From CAYRAV01 sp964422365 (GTDB lineage: Bacteria; Bacillota; Clostridia; Lachnospirales; Lachnospiraceae), in the NCBI GenBank assembly GCA_964422365.1, contig CAYRAV010000017.1, positions 1 through 50,171 on the forward strand: 50,171 nt of DNA, read 5' to 3'. Positions 43,494 through 50,171 of the stretch are shown one piece after another (the first letter of the stretch is position 1; each line of letters starts with the position of its first letter). The notes under the pieces are model-generated. The model had not been told where the DNA came from and searched no databases. It worked only from the letters and a program-made list of their open reading frames with translations. Both the position numbers and the translations under genes were made by a program.

Positions 43494-43721
43494 TTATTCT
43501 GCTGCTGCTGTTGCTTCTGGTGCTGCTGTTGCTTCTCCTTCACCTGTTCCTGCTTCTGGTGCTGCTGTTGCTTCTCCTTCACCTGTTCCTGCTTCTGGTG
43601 CTGCTGTTGCTTCTCCTGCTGGTGTTGAAGTTGCACTTGAATTGCCAGAATTACTGCTACATGCTGTAAAACTTAATACCATTGCTAATGCTAAACCTAA
43701 AACTACTAACTTCTTTTTCAT
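43494..43721 (-). CDS. Small repeat-containing lipoprotein
   Basis: 75 aa from ATG at 43721 (gaggagaaaagatt before it). A lipoprotein signal LGLALAMVLSFTACSSN with lipobox Cys is followed by a disordered, Ala/Glu/Thr/Pro-rich tail. The tail is built of a 13-residue unit EATAAPEAGTGEG, present twice in full and once partly, encoded by nearly identical 39-bp direct repeats. Such tails are probably surface-exposed spacers and may change copy number by slippage. No function known. Isolated gene with its own terminator. Confidence 0.8.
   Translation of the reverse strand: MKKKLVVLGLALAMVLSFTACSSNSGNSSATSTPAGEATAAPEAGTGEGEATAAPEAGTGEGEATAAPEATAAAE
43510..43614. repeat. 39-bp tandem repeats inside the lipoprotein gene
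   Basis: gcttctggtgctgctgttgc followed by ttctccttcacctgttcct recurs in phase with period 39. The period is a multiple of three, so copy changes keep the frame. Confidence 0.85.
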
Positions 43722-44069
43722 AATCTTTTCTCCTCTTTTCATTATCAACATTTTCTATTATCTTAAGAGATTGGTTTCCCAATTCTTAAAACCAAGTGTA
43801 TTGTACCTCTATTTTTTTTCAAATACAATAATCATTTTTTCTAAATTATTTCTTTTTAAAATTTAATTTTTGATGTTTTTGCTAATATTTGTTAAATTTT
43901 TCTTAAGCTAAGTTATAATTGTTCCCTTTTATAGTGTATAGGAACATTGATATCCAGCAAAACTACATGTCTCAATTCCCAGCACAATCCGCTGTGCCTG
44001 TGTTTGCCAAACAGTACTCTCAGAAAAATGTTCTACGCTTAAACTTCCAAAGTTGAATTTTTATTTATA
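43722..44069. other. Gap without gene
   Basis: 350 bp between two lipoprotein genes. AT-rich with no frame, terminator or repeat that I can support, apart from the lipoprotein leader. Confidence 0.4.
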
Positions 44070-45167
44070 TTAGTTTTCTTCATCATACAGACTTGCTGGC
44101 ACTTCTTCTATATTTGCATGATCAATTAGGTATTGCATTACTTTTTCATGAAGCATTTCCTCTTTTATGGTTTCAATACCATATGTTTCTTCTAACTCTT
44201 CCTGACTCTCACAATCAGAATCTTCTATATATTGATCTATCATACTATTATAGTCCTCGTCTGTAACAGAGATCTGCTCTATTGCTGCAATTGCATTTAC
44301 CACTAAACTCTCATTTACCAAATCTAATGCTTCATTTTTCAAATCATCTTCTGTCATTTCAAACATATTATAAATTTCACTTTTGTCTACACCAAACATT
44401 TCCGCATACCACTCATATCCTTCTTTTACTTCCTGATAACAAGAAGCATATAAATCATCTGGATATCCATTGATTGTAGCATTTGCAATTGCTGCGTCTA
44501 GTGCATCCTGTCCTGCTTCAGCATTACTTGTTTCCTCATAATCGGCTTCTATCTGTTTCCGTAGATAGTCTTCATATTCTTCTGTTGTCTTAAAAGTATT
44601 TTCATCCGAATCAATTTCTGAAACAAATGTGTCATTGTACTCTGGCAGAATTTTCTCATTAATAGCAATTGCTTCTACTTTGAAATCAATTGTTCTTCCT
44701 GCCCATGAAGAATCCTCTTCATAATCATCTGGAAAAGAAATTGTAATATTTTTCTTTTCTCCAACTTTCATTCCAATTAATCCTTCATCAAATTCTTTGC
44801 CGAATTCCTCAATTCCTATTTCAAAATCATACTCATCTTCTGAAGCATCTTCCACTGCTTTTCCATTCTCAGTACCTTTATAACTAACTGTAATAATGTC
44901 GCCCTTTTTTGCTGCACGGTCTGTAATTTCTTTGTAGTCTGCATTTTCATCTAATACAGCATCGATTTCATCCTGTATATCCTCATCTGTAATAGTATAT
45001 ACCTTTTTTTCAATATTTAAACCTTTATACTCTCCTAAAGTGACATAATCTTTATAGGCATTTTCTCCTACACCTACATTGTTTGTGCTCTCTTTTTCTC
45101 CTTTACACCCTGTTAACGATACTGCTAACATGGATGCCAGTGCCAGCACTGCTAATTTTTTTTTCAT
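44070..45167 (-). CDS. Trigger-factor-like lipoprotein (FKBP-type PPIase)
   Basis: 365 aa from ATG at 45167 (aaaggagttttatatt before it). A lipoprotein signal (LAVLALASMLAVSLTGCKGE) anchors it outside. DYVTLGEYKGLNIEKKVYTI starts a trigger-factor-like arm. Residues about 85-165 form an FKBP domain (AAKKGDIITVSYKGTENGK, GIEEFGKEFDEGLIGMKVGE, NITISFPDDY). A long helical C-terminal chaperone part follows. The arrangement is the extracytoplasmic trigger-factor-like foldase of clostridia. Another member is at 14246-15283. It probably folds secreted proteins after Sec export. Confidence 0.87.
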   Translation of the reverse strand: MKKKLAVLALASMLAVSLTGCKGEKESTNNVGVGENAYKDYVTLGEYKGLNIEKKVYTITDEDIQDEIDAVLDENADYKEITDRAAKKGDIITVSYKGTENGKAVEDASEDEYDFEIGIEEFGKEFDEGLIGMKVGEKKNITISFPDDYEEDSSWAGRTIDFKVEAIAINEKILPEYNDTFVSEIDSDENTFKTTEEYEDYLRKQIEADYEETSNAEAGQDALDAAIANATINGYPDDLYASCYQEVKEGYEWYAEMFGVDKSEIYNMFEMTEDDLKNEALDLVNESLVVNAIAAIEQISVTDEDYNSMIDQYIEDSDCESQEELEETYGIETIKEEMLHEKVMQYLIDHANIEEVPASLYDEEN

Positions 45168-45341
45168 ATAATATAAAACTCCTTTCACTTTCCTGCCTAT
45201 ACAATAATCTGCGAAATTTTGCTTATATCGCAGTTTTTAATACTTATCTTAGCATTACTATTCTAACACAATTTTATGTAAAATGTACAGCACGATCAAA
45301 AAACTCACAAATTTGCCACACATTTTATTTTCACAATGCTC

Positions 45342-45568
45342 TAGAGCGTGTTTGAAAATTGCTTGTTACAAGATGTGCGTCACAATTTGTGGGGAATTTG
45401 TTCCAAATTCATGAGGTGCAGCGGACTGCATTGAATGAATTTGGAGCAAATATCCATATATATCGGACGAAGTCCGCCAGCCCGAAAGGGCATGAGTTGC
45501 GGGATACCCGAATGGATACGCAAAGCGGGGTGTGCAGATTGTGGCAATGAATTTTAAAACACGCTCTA
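45342..45568. repeat. Full-length dispersed inverted-repeat element (227 bp)
   Basis: Ends TAGAGCGTGTTTGAAAATT (45342-45360) and AATTTTAAAACACGCTCTA (45550-45568) are inverted with 18 of 19 matching. The inside has a G+C-rich core with the hairpin CGGAC-GA-AGTCCG and no coding frame. It ends 6 bp after the cbiC stop. It is the best reference copy for the family in this window; no target duplication is clear. Confidence 0.85.
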
Positions 45569-45574
45569 GTATTA

Positions 45575-46195
45575 TCACTGCACCAACGCATTACAAATTG
45601 CTGCTGCAACTGTGCTTCCACCTTTTCTTCCTTTTGAAATAATATAAGGCACATCACTTTCCATAATCATACTTTTTGCCTCCATTACATTCACAAATCC
45701 AACTGGAACTCCAATGACTAATTTAGGTGCAATTTTTCCCTCTTTGATTAATTCATAAATACGTACCAATGCCATAGGTTCGTTGCCAATTGCAAAAATA
45801 ACATCTCTTCCCAAATGTGCTGCCTTATCCATAGCAGCTTCTGCACGTGTTGTTCCATTAATCTTCGCTGCCGCTGCTACCTCTTCATCTGCAATAAAAC
45901 AATATACTTCTCCTCCATACTGTTCTAATAGATTTCTTTGTATTCCAGCTTTAATCATTGGGGAATCTGTTACAATACATGCACCATTTTTAATTGCCTC
46001 TGTCGCTTTCTCTACTGCATGTTCTGAAAATTTTAACATATAGGCATATTCAAAATCCGCTGAACTATGAATTACTCTTTTAATAACCGCTTCATTTTCC
46101 TTATCTAACACTGTACTTCCTAGTTCTTCTGTAATAATTTCATAACTTTTTTTCTCTCTTTCACTTGGTAATAGTTCTTCTAATATGATATCCAT
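45575..46195 (-). CDS. cbiC: Precorrin-8X / cobalt-precorrin-8 methylmutase
   Basis: 206 aa with ggaggaaagaaaaaaATG. CbiC/CobH motifs: VIKRVIHSSADFEYAYML with the catalytic His near 43, GACIVTDSPMIKAGI near 92, KAAHLGRDVIFAIGNEPMAL near 148, and VIGVPVGFVNVMEAK near 180. The enzyme moves a methyl group from C-11 to C-12 of the corrin precursor, giving hydrogenobyrinate or its cobalt form. No other cobalamin gene is nearby and no cobalamin riboswitch was found upstream, so it is an orphan here. Confidence 0.93.
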   Translation of the reverse strand: MDIILEELLPSEREKKSYEIITEELGSTVLDKENEAVIKRVIHSSADFEYAYMLKFSEHAVEKATEAIKNGACIVTDSPMIKAGIQRNLLEQYGGEVYCFIADEEVAAAAKINGTTRAEAAMDKAAHLGRDVIFAIGNEPMALVRIYELIKEGKIAPKLVIGVPVGFVNVMEAKSMIMESDVPYIISKGRKGGSTVAAAICNALVQ

Positions 46196-46425
46196 TTTTT
46201 TCTTTCCTCCGTTTTTTTCTATAATTTTTAACTGTTTCTATTAAAAACAGCTTGTTTCTATTTGATAAGTGCAAACACAAGAGTAAAAATATGTGTTTAC
46301 ATACTATCTCTTTTCTCTATTTTTCTTTTATCCTTTCCCTATCATGTATTGTGCTGCTATTCTTTCTAATTTATACTCAAATTCCATAGTTACTATCGAC
46401 ATTTCTTACTTTTATATTAATCGAT

Positions 46426-46441
46426 TTCCAAACACGTTCTA
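46426..46441. repeat. Dispersed-repeat end forming the rsmA stop codon
   Basis: TTCCAAACACGTTCTA is a right-end copy of the dispersed family. Its last three bases (CTA, minus TAG) are the stop codon of rsmA at 46441-46439. Confidence 0.6.
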
Positions 46442-47302
46442 AGAATCTTGTAACAGATTGCTAAGCATCGCAAATTGTTCTAAATTCAGTGTTTCACCTC
46501 TTACAGTGGATGTAAGTCCCATTTTATCCAATACTAGTTCTATTGCTTCTTTTTCAAAAGAAAGTTCTGGTGAATTTTTTAAACTGTTTACAAGTGTCTT
46601 TCGCCTTTGGTTAAAAGATGCTCTGATAATACGAAACATTAATGTTTCATCTTTTACTTGTACTGGCACTGTTTTATGTCTTGTAAGACGAATGACTGCA
46701 GAACCCACTTTGGGCCGGGGCATAAAGCAGTTTGCAGGTACATTCGCCACAATGTAAGGTTCTGCATAATACTGGACTGCCAGAGAAAGTGCACCATAGT
46801 CCTTATTTCCCGGACCTGTCTGCATACGGTCCGCCACTTCCTTTTGTACCATAACAGTAATATTATCAATTGGCACTTCACTTTCAAACAATCCCATAAT
46901 AATTGGTGTTGTAATATAATAAGGAAGATTCGCTACTACTTTAATGGGTTTTCCACCATTTCGTTCTATGGCAAGCTGTTTGATATCCAGCTTTAAAATA
47001 TCCTGGTGGATTACTGTCACATTATTATATTCTGATAAGGTATCCTGTAAAATAGGAATTAATTTTTCATCAATCTCAACTGCCACAACTTCTCTGGCAT
47101 TTTCACACAGATATTGTGTCATGGTTCCAATTCCAGGACCTATCTCTAATATCATATCCTCCTTTGTAATATGAGCTGCCGCGATAATTTTATCCAGTAC
47201 TCTTATATCTATTAAAAAATTCTGCCCGAACTTTTTCTGAAAATTAAAATCATATTTTTGTAAAACCTTGATTGTTTCCTGCGGTTTTCCAAGTGTTGCC
47301 AT
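46439..47302 (-). CDS. rsmA: 16S rRNA dimethyladenosine transferase RsmA (KsgA)
   Basis: 287 aa with ataggaggaataaaATG. FQKKFGQNFLIDIRVLDKII (the family N-terminus), EIGPGIGTMTQYL (SAM motif I, GxGxG) near 57, AVEIDEKLIPIL and VVANLPYYITTPIIMGL, the NLPY catalytic motif near 128. The C-terminal part, MPRPKVGSAVIRLT and SFNQRRKTLVNSL, is as expected. It dimethylates two adjacent adenosines near the 3' end of 16S rRNA in the last steps of 30S assembly. TatD lies 10 bp upstream; this pair is a common operon in Firmicutes. The stop codon comes from a repeat end. Confidence 0.96.
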   Translation of the reverse strand: MATLGKPQETIKVLQKYDFNFQKKFGQNFLIDIRVLDKIIAAAHITKEDMILEIGPGIGTMTQYLCENAREVVAVEIDEKLIPILQDTLSEYNNVTVIHQDILKLDIKQLAIERNGGKPIKVVANLPYYITTPIIMGLFESEVPIDNITVMVQKEVADRMQTGPGNKDYGALSLAVQYYAEPYIVANVPANCFMPRPKVGSAVIRLTRHKTVPVQVKDETLMFRIIRASFNQRRKTLVNSLKNSPELSFEKEAIELVLDKMGLTSTVRGETLNLEQFAMLSNLLQDS

Positions 47303-47312
47303 TTTATTCCTC

Positions 47313-48080
47313 CTATTTTATGCCATACATCATTTTTGCATTTTTTTCTGTCATTTCTATCACTTTATCATAAGTAATATTTTTTAATTTTGCAACTTCT
47401 TCTGCTATATACACCAGATTGAGGGAGGAATTTCTTTTTCCTCTGTTTGGCACTGGTGCAAGATATGGACAGTCAGTTTCTAATAATATTCTATCAATTG
47501 GTGCATACTCTACTACTTCTTTTAATTTTCTTGCATTTTTAAATGTGACAACACCACCTATACCGAGATAAAATCCCATGTTCAAATATTCCTGTGCCAT
47601 TTCCACACCATAGGAAAAACAATGTATGACACCACCAATCTCCTCTGAGTGACATCCTTTCATGATATCCAATGTATCCTTAGCTGCATCACGACTGTGG
47701 ATAATCATTACTTTTTTATATGTTCTTGCAAGTGCAATCTGGCGCTCAAACCATTTTTTCTGTATATTCTTCTCTACGGTATCCCAATAATAATCCAGGC
47801 CAATTTCTCCTACTGCAACCACCTTTTCTAATCTAATGTTTTCTTCTATCACAGAAAAATTGTCCTCTGATAGTTCCCCACATTGCTCTGGATGGACACC
47901 AACTGCACCATAAAGAAAAGGATACTGTTCTGTTAACTGCACTGTTTTCCTTATTGTATCCAAACTAGAGGATACATTAACGACATATCCAATCCCATTT
48001 TCTGCAAGAGAGGCTAATAATACCTCTCTATCTTCATTAAACTTTTCATCTTCATAATGTGCATGACTTTCAAAAATCAT
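47313..48080 (-). CDS. tatD: TatD-family metal-dependent hydrolase
   Basis: 255 aa. TatD motifs: ESHAHYEDEKF with the first metal His pair (HxH), YGAVGVHPEQCGEL, VAVGEIGLDYYWDT with a Glu ligand near 92, VIHSRDAAKDTLDI and VIHCFSYGVEMAQ with later His ligands, and LLETDCPYLAPVPNRGKRN with the Asp ligand. TatD proteins are 3'-5' exonucleases or DNases with two metals. It is first in an operon with rsmA. Confidence 0.94.
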   Translation of the reverse strand: MIFESHAHYEDEKFNEDREVLLASLAENGIGYVVNVSSSLDTIRKTVQLTEQYPFLYGAVGVHPEQCGELSEDNFSVIEENIRLEKVVAVGEIGLDYYWDTVEKNIQKKWFERQIALARTYKKVMIIHSRDAAKDTLDIMKGCHSEEIGGVIHCFSYGVEMAQEYLNMGFYLGIGGVVTFKNARKLKEVVEYAPIDRILLETDCPYLAPVPNRGKRNSSLNLVYIAEEVAKLKNITYDKVIEMTEKNAKMMYGIK

Positions 48081-48244
48081 TTTACTCCTCCAAATATCTT
48101 TCTGTCTCTGTGCTCAAAGTACTTTTTACTACTATTCTTCCGGCAATTCATCTATTCAAACCGTGTGGGCAGGTTTCTTCCATACAATTTATACATAGAT
48201 TCCCTGTATGGCCAAACTATAATACTTGTAATCATTTTTCCCAT

Positions 48245-48287
48245 AAATAATATTGACATGGATAACACACCATGTCAACATTATTTT
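48245..48287 (-). terminator. Terminator after the phosphofructokinase gene
   Basis: AAATAATATTGACATGG and CCATGTCAACATTATTTTT form a long, nearly perfect stem with an 8-nt loop. On the minus strand it follows the PFK stop by about 100 bp and ends in an A/T tract. The rest of 48081-48385 has no gene. Confidence 0.75.
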
Positions 48288-48385
48288 TCAAATATGCAAT
48301 ATTTTTTATAATAGTTCAGTCATGCAAGAAACAATTGTTCAAAGTGCATGTGAGTGCCTGCGCTCTGACAAAACCTGCAATAATT

Positions 48386-49633
48386 CTACTCACAAAGCTT
48401 TTCAATATCCAACACCAGATGTCTAGGTACACCATCTACCGGTATTGGCGGCAAGTCTGCCTGAATGAGAGGCTTGATATAATTTATAAATTTCTCTGTT
48501 ACAAAGGTTCCTTCTTTATTAATCCAGTCTCTTGGCACTAACTTTTCTACATTTGATATTCTATGTACATCATAAATATCCGTAGTACACTGATAAGGAT
48601 CATCAGATACACGTTTTAACACTATCATTTTTCCATTATCACCCTCACAAGCTGCTTTTACTGCTGCACCGCCTACCTGAAATGCTTCATTAATATCTGT
48701 TCTTGAAGCAATATGCGATGCACTTCTTTGAAGTGTACTAAGTTCTATGGCTCTTGTTTTGCAGCCAATTTCATGAGCGATATGGCTTGATAAAAATCTT
48801 GCTGTTCCTGTTAGCTGTTTATGTCCAAATGCATCTACATAATTTACATCTGCTGCCATATCACAAACATATTTTCCATTGTCAGTCCGAATACCCTCTG
48901 ATACTACTACTACTACAGAGCGTTTTTTCTCCAGAAGATTTTTTACTTTTTCTGTAAATTTATCTAAGTCGAATGATACCTCTGGCAGATAGATTAAATC
49001 CGGTCCCGGATTGTCTTCTCCTTTTGCCAACGCTGTAGCACCTGTAAGCCAGCCTGCATTACGACCCATAATTTCCATAATGGTTACCACACTGCTATTA
49101 TAAGCAAGCCCGATAGCATCACGAATGACTTCTTTTGTGGCTGTACCAATATATTTTGCAGCACTTCCATAACCTGGTGTATGGTCTGTAATTGCCAGAT
49201 CATTGTCAATCGTCTTTGGCACTCCCATAAACTTTGTTTTATATCCTGTTACAATGGCATAATCAGATAATTTTTTGATGGTGTCCATAGAATCATTTCC
49301 GCCAATATAAATAAAACATTCAATTTCTAATTTATTCAAAATCGAAAAAATCTTTTCATAGATTTCCTTATCTTCATGGATTTCCGGCAGTTTGAAACGG
49401 CAGGAACCTAAAAAAGCTGACGGAGTACGTTTTAAGATTTCAATGTCCAAATCATTTTTAATATAGTCCTCCAGATCTACATATTTTTCATCTAAAAATC
49501 CCTGAATTCCATGAAGCATACCGTAAATCTTCTTTGCGCCCCTATCCTTTGCCGTTTTGAATACACCTGCTAAACTTGAATTAATTACGGCAGTTGGACC
49601 GCCAGACTGTCCTACAATAATATTTCCTATCAT
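48386..49633 (-). CDS. 6-phosphofructokinase, pyrophosphate-dependent type
   Basis: 415 aa from ATG at 49633, chosen because ggagggtttttatt precedes it and the family start IIVGQSGGPTAVINSSL follows (the frame runs on to 49696). The substrate site has FIYIGGNDSMDTIKKL and FMGVPKTIDNDLAITDHTPG. Lys in PKTIDND, in place of PGTIDND, and the GGND box in place of GGDG mark pyrophosphate rather than ATP as phosphoryl donor. MGRNAGWLTGATALAKGE gives the sugar-binding MGR loop. It interconverts fructose-6-P and fructose-1,6-bisP reversibly in glycolysis, saving ATP. Single gene with its own promoter and terminator. Confidence 0.92.
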   Translation of the reverse strand: MIGNIIVGQSGGPTAVINSSLAGVFKTAKDRGAKKIYGMLHGIQGFLDEKYVDLEDYIKNDLDIEILKRTPSAFLGSCRFKLPEIHEDKEIYEKIFSILNKLEIECFIYIGGNDSMDTIKKLSDYAIVTGYKTKFMGVPKTIDNDLAITDHTPGYGSAAKYIGTATKEVIRDAIGLAYNSSVVTIMEIMGRNAGWLTGATALAKGEDNPGPDLIYLPEVSFDLDKFTEKVKNLLEKKRSVVVVVSEGIRTDNGKYVCDMAADVNYVDAFGHKQLTGTARFLSSHIAHEIGCKTRAIELSTLQRSASHIASRTDINEAFQVGGAAVKAACEGDNGKMIVLKRVSDDPYQCTTDIYDVHRISNVEKLVPRDWINKEGTFVTEKFINYIKPLIQADLPPIPVDGVPRHLVLDIEKLCE

Positions 49634-49761
49634 AATAAAAACCCTCCAATCTAATACCGGGGTAAACAAACAGCGATATCTATCTACCCTTTTCACCCTG
49701 TTATTCCCCCTCTTTTTATCCTCACCTTCTACCTTACTCAGGTAAACCGATTTGTATTACC

Positions 49762-49790
49762 ATTATATCATTTTTTAGTTATTATAACAA
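49762..49790 (-). promoter_or_regulatory. Promoter of the phosphofructokinase gene
   Basis: On the minus strand TTGTTA (49790-49785) and TATAAT (49767-49762) with exactly 17-bp spacing, about 130 bp before the chosen ATG. Confidence 0.75.
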
Positions 49791-49982
49791 GGAATAATTA
49801 TTTTTAATTCTATATTTTGTCTGATTTGCACAATTTATAAGATACTTATTCCAACTTTACAAAACATCGTAAACTGTATTTTGCTTTTTATTTGCGTTCT
49901 TCTAAAATTCTTCCCAATATTATAATAGTAATTCTCAACTGTTATTATTTGAAAACCAGCTAAATTTCTTTTGAATCAAAAA

Positions 49983-50022
49983 TAAGGTCTTGAAATCAGA
50001 AATTTCCCGTTTCAAGACCTTA
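49983..50022. terminator. Bidirectional terminator near right edge
   Basis: TAAGGTCTTGAAA and TTTCAAGACCTTA form a perfect 13-bp stem with a 14-nt loop, flanked by A and T runs on both sides. It probably ends a gene beyond the window. Confidence 0.8.
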
Positions 50023-50056
50023 TCCTTTATTTTTTGTAACGGTTCAGAAGGTGCGG

Positions 50057-50117
50057 AGCCATATGTGCAGATTGTACATGAGAGCTTGCTCATAAAGTAC
50101 CATTTGCACATATGGCT
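50057..50117. repeat. Nested inverted repeat at the right edge
   Basis: AGCCATATGTGCA (50057-50069) and TGCACATATGGCT (50105-50117) are perfect inverted arms. Inside, GTACATGAG and CTCATAAAGTAC pair again. It could be the end of a mobile element or a leader of a gene beyond the window. Confidence 0.6.
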
Positions 50118-50171
50118 TCATAGCTGGTAACAGCATCATGAATAAAATAACCAGCCAAAGCATTTTGTGAA

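Noticed and set aside
43510..43614. Regular 39-bp repeats as a possible CRISPR array
   Set aside because: There are no unique spacers; the repeats are directly joined, in frame, and code for the lipoprotein tail.
46196..46438. Cobalamin riboswitch upstream of cbiC
   Set aside because: No B12-box-like sequence or extended structure was visible in the gap; it is AT-rich without the conserved core.

Overview
The window looks like a chromosomal piece from a low-GC anaerobic Clostridia, most likely a Lachnospiraceae-type gut bacterium. The support is AT-rich intergenic DNA, GGAGG-type ribosome binding sites, a pyrophosphate-type phosphofructokinase, a reverse rubrerythrin beside a PerR-like regulator, an ApbE / NusG-domain-II / Gx-transporter set, and an ECF sigma/anti-sigma pair. 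This assignment rests on gene content only.

Region 1 (1-13.6 kb, all minus strand) is the most unusual part: an accessory cluster built around contractile-injection spike proteins and a polymorphic toxin. In transcription order it encodes three unrecognised proteins (259, 229 and 398 aa), a mosaic repeat, a small possible chaperone (DcrB/Eag-like, weak call), a stand-alone VgrG/gp27-gp5 spike, a pentapeptide-repeat protein, an Imm11/DUF1629-like protein, a DUF4280 PAAR-like tip, and a giant VgrG - transmembrane - RHS fusion that runs off the left edge with at least 1940 residues. No sheath, tube or ClpV is in view. The VgrG-RHS gene is visibly richer in G+C than the genes upstream of it.

Region 2 (13.6-23.3 kb) is a variable zone of secreted proteins and IS debris: a trigger-factor-like lipoprotein, an Ig-like secreted protein, a membrane-anchored propeller-like protein, an Amidase_6 gene broken by one amber codon, an intact DDE transposase, a truncated secreted protein, pieces of several transposases, and a nearly identical 131-bp copy of part of the 259-aa cluster gene.

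Region 3 (23.3-38.6 kb) holds a MarR-MFS-alcohol dehydrogenase operon with a palindrome over its promoter, tRNA-Pro(CGG), gene remnants, an unknown exported protein, a small RPGMYLG-motif protein, an ECF sigma/anti-sigma operon, a RlaP-type nucleotidyltransferase, an MBL-fold hydrolase, an alpha/beta hydrolase, and the ApbE / NusG_II / Gx-transporter set.

Region 4 (38.6-50.2 kb) is more conserved: a BlaI/CopY-type repressor, a PerR-like regulator and reverse rubrerythrin, a DEAD-box helicase, two lipoproteins, CbiC, RsmA, TatD and PPi-PFK.

A family of dispersed inverted-repeat elements with ends like TAGAGCGTGTTTGAAAATT is scattered from 10 to 46 kb. The elements sit at gene ends, and in at least three places the element's own TAG is the stop codon of the neighbouring gene.
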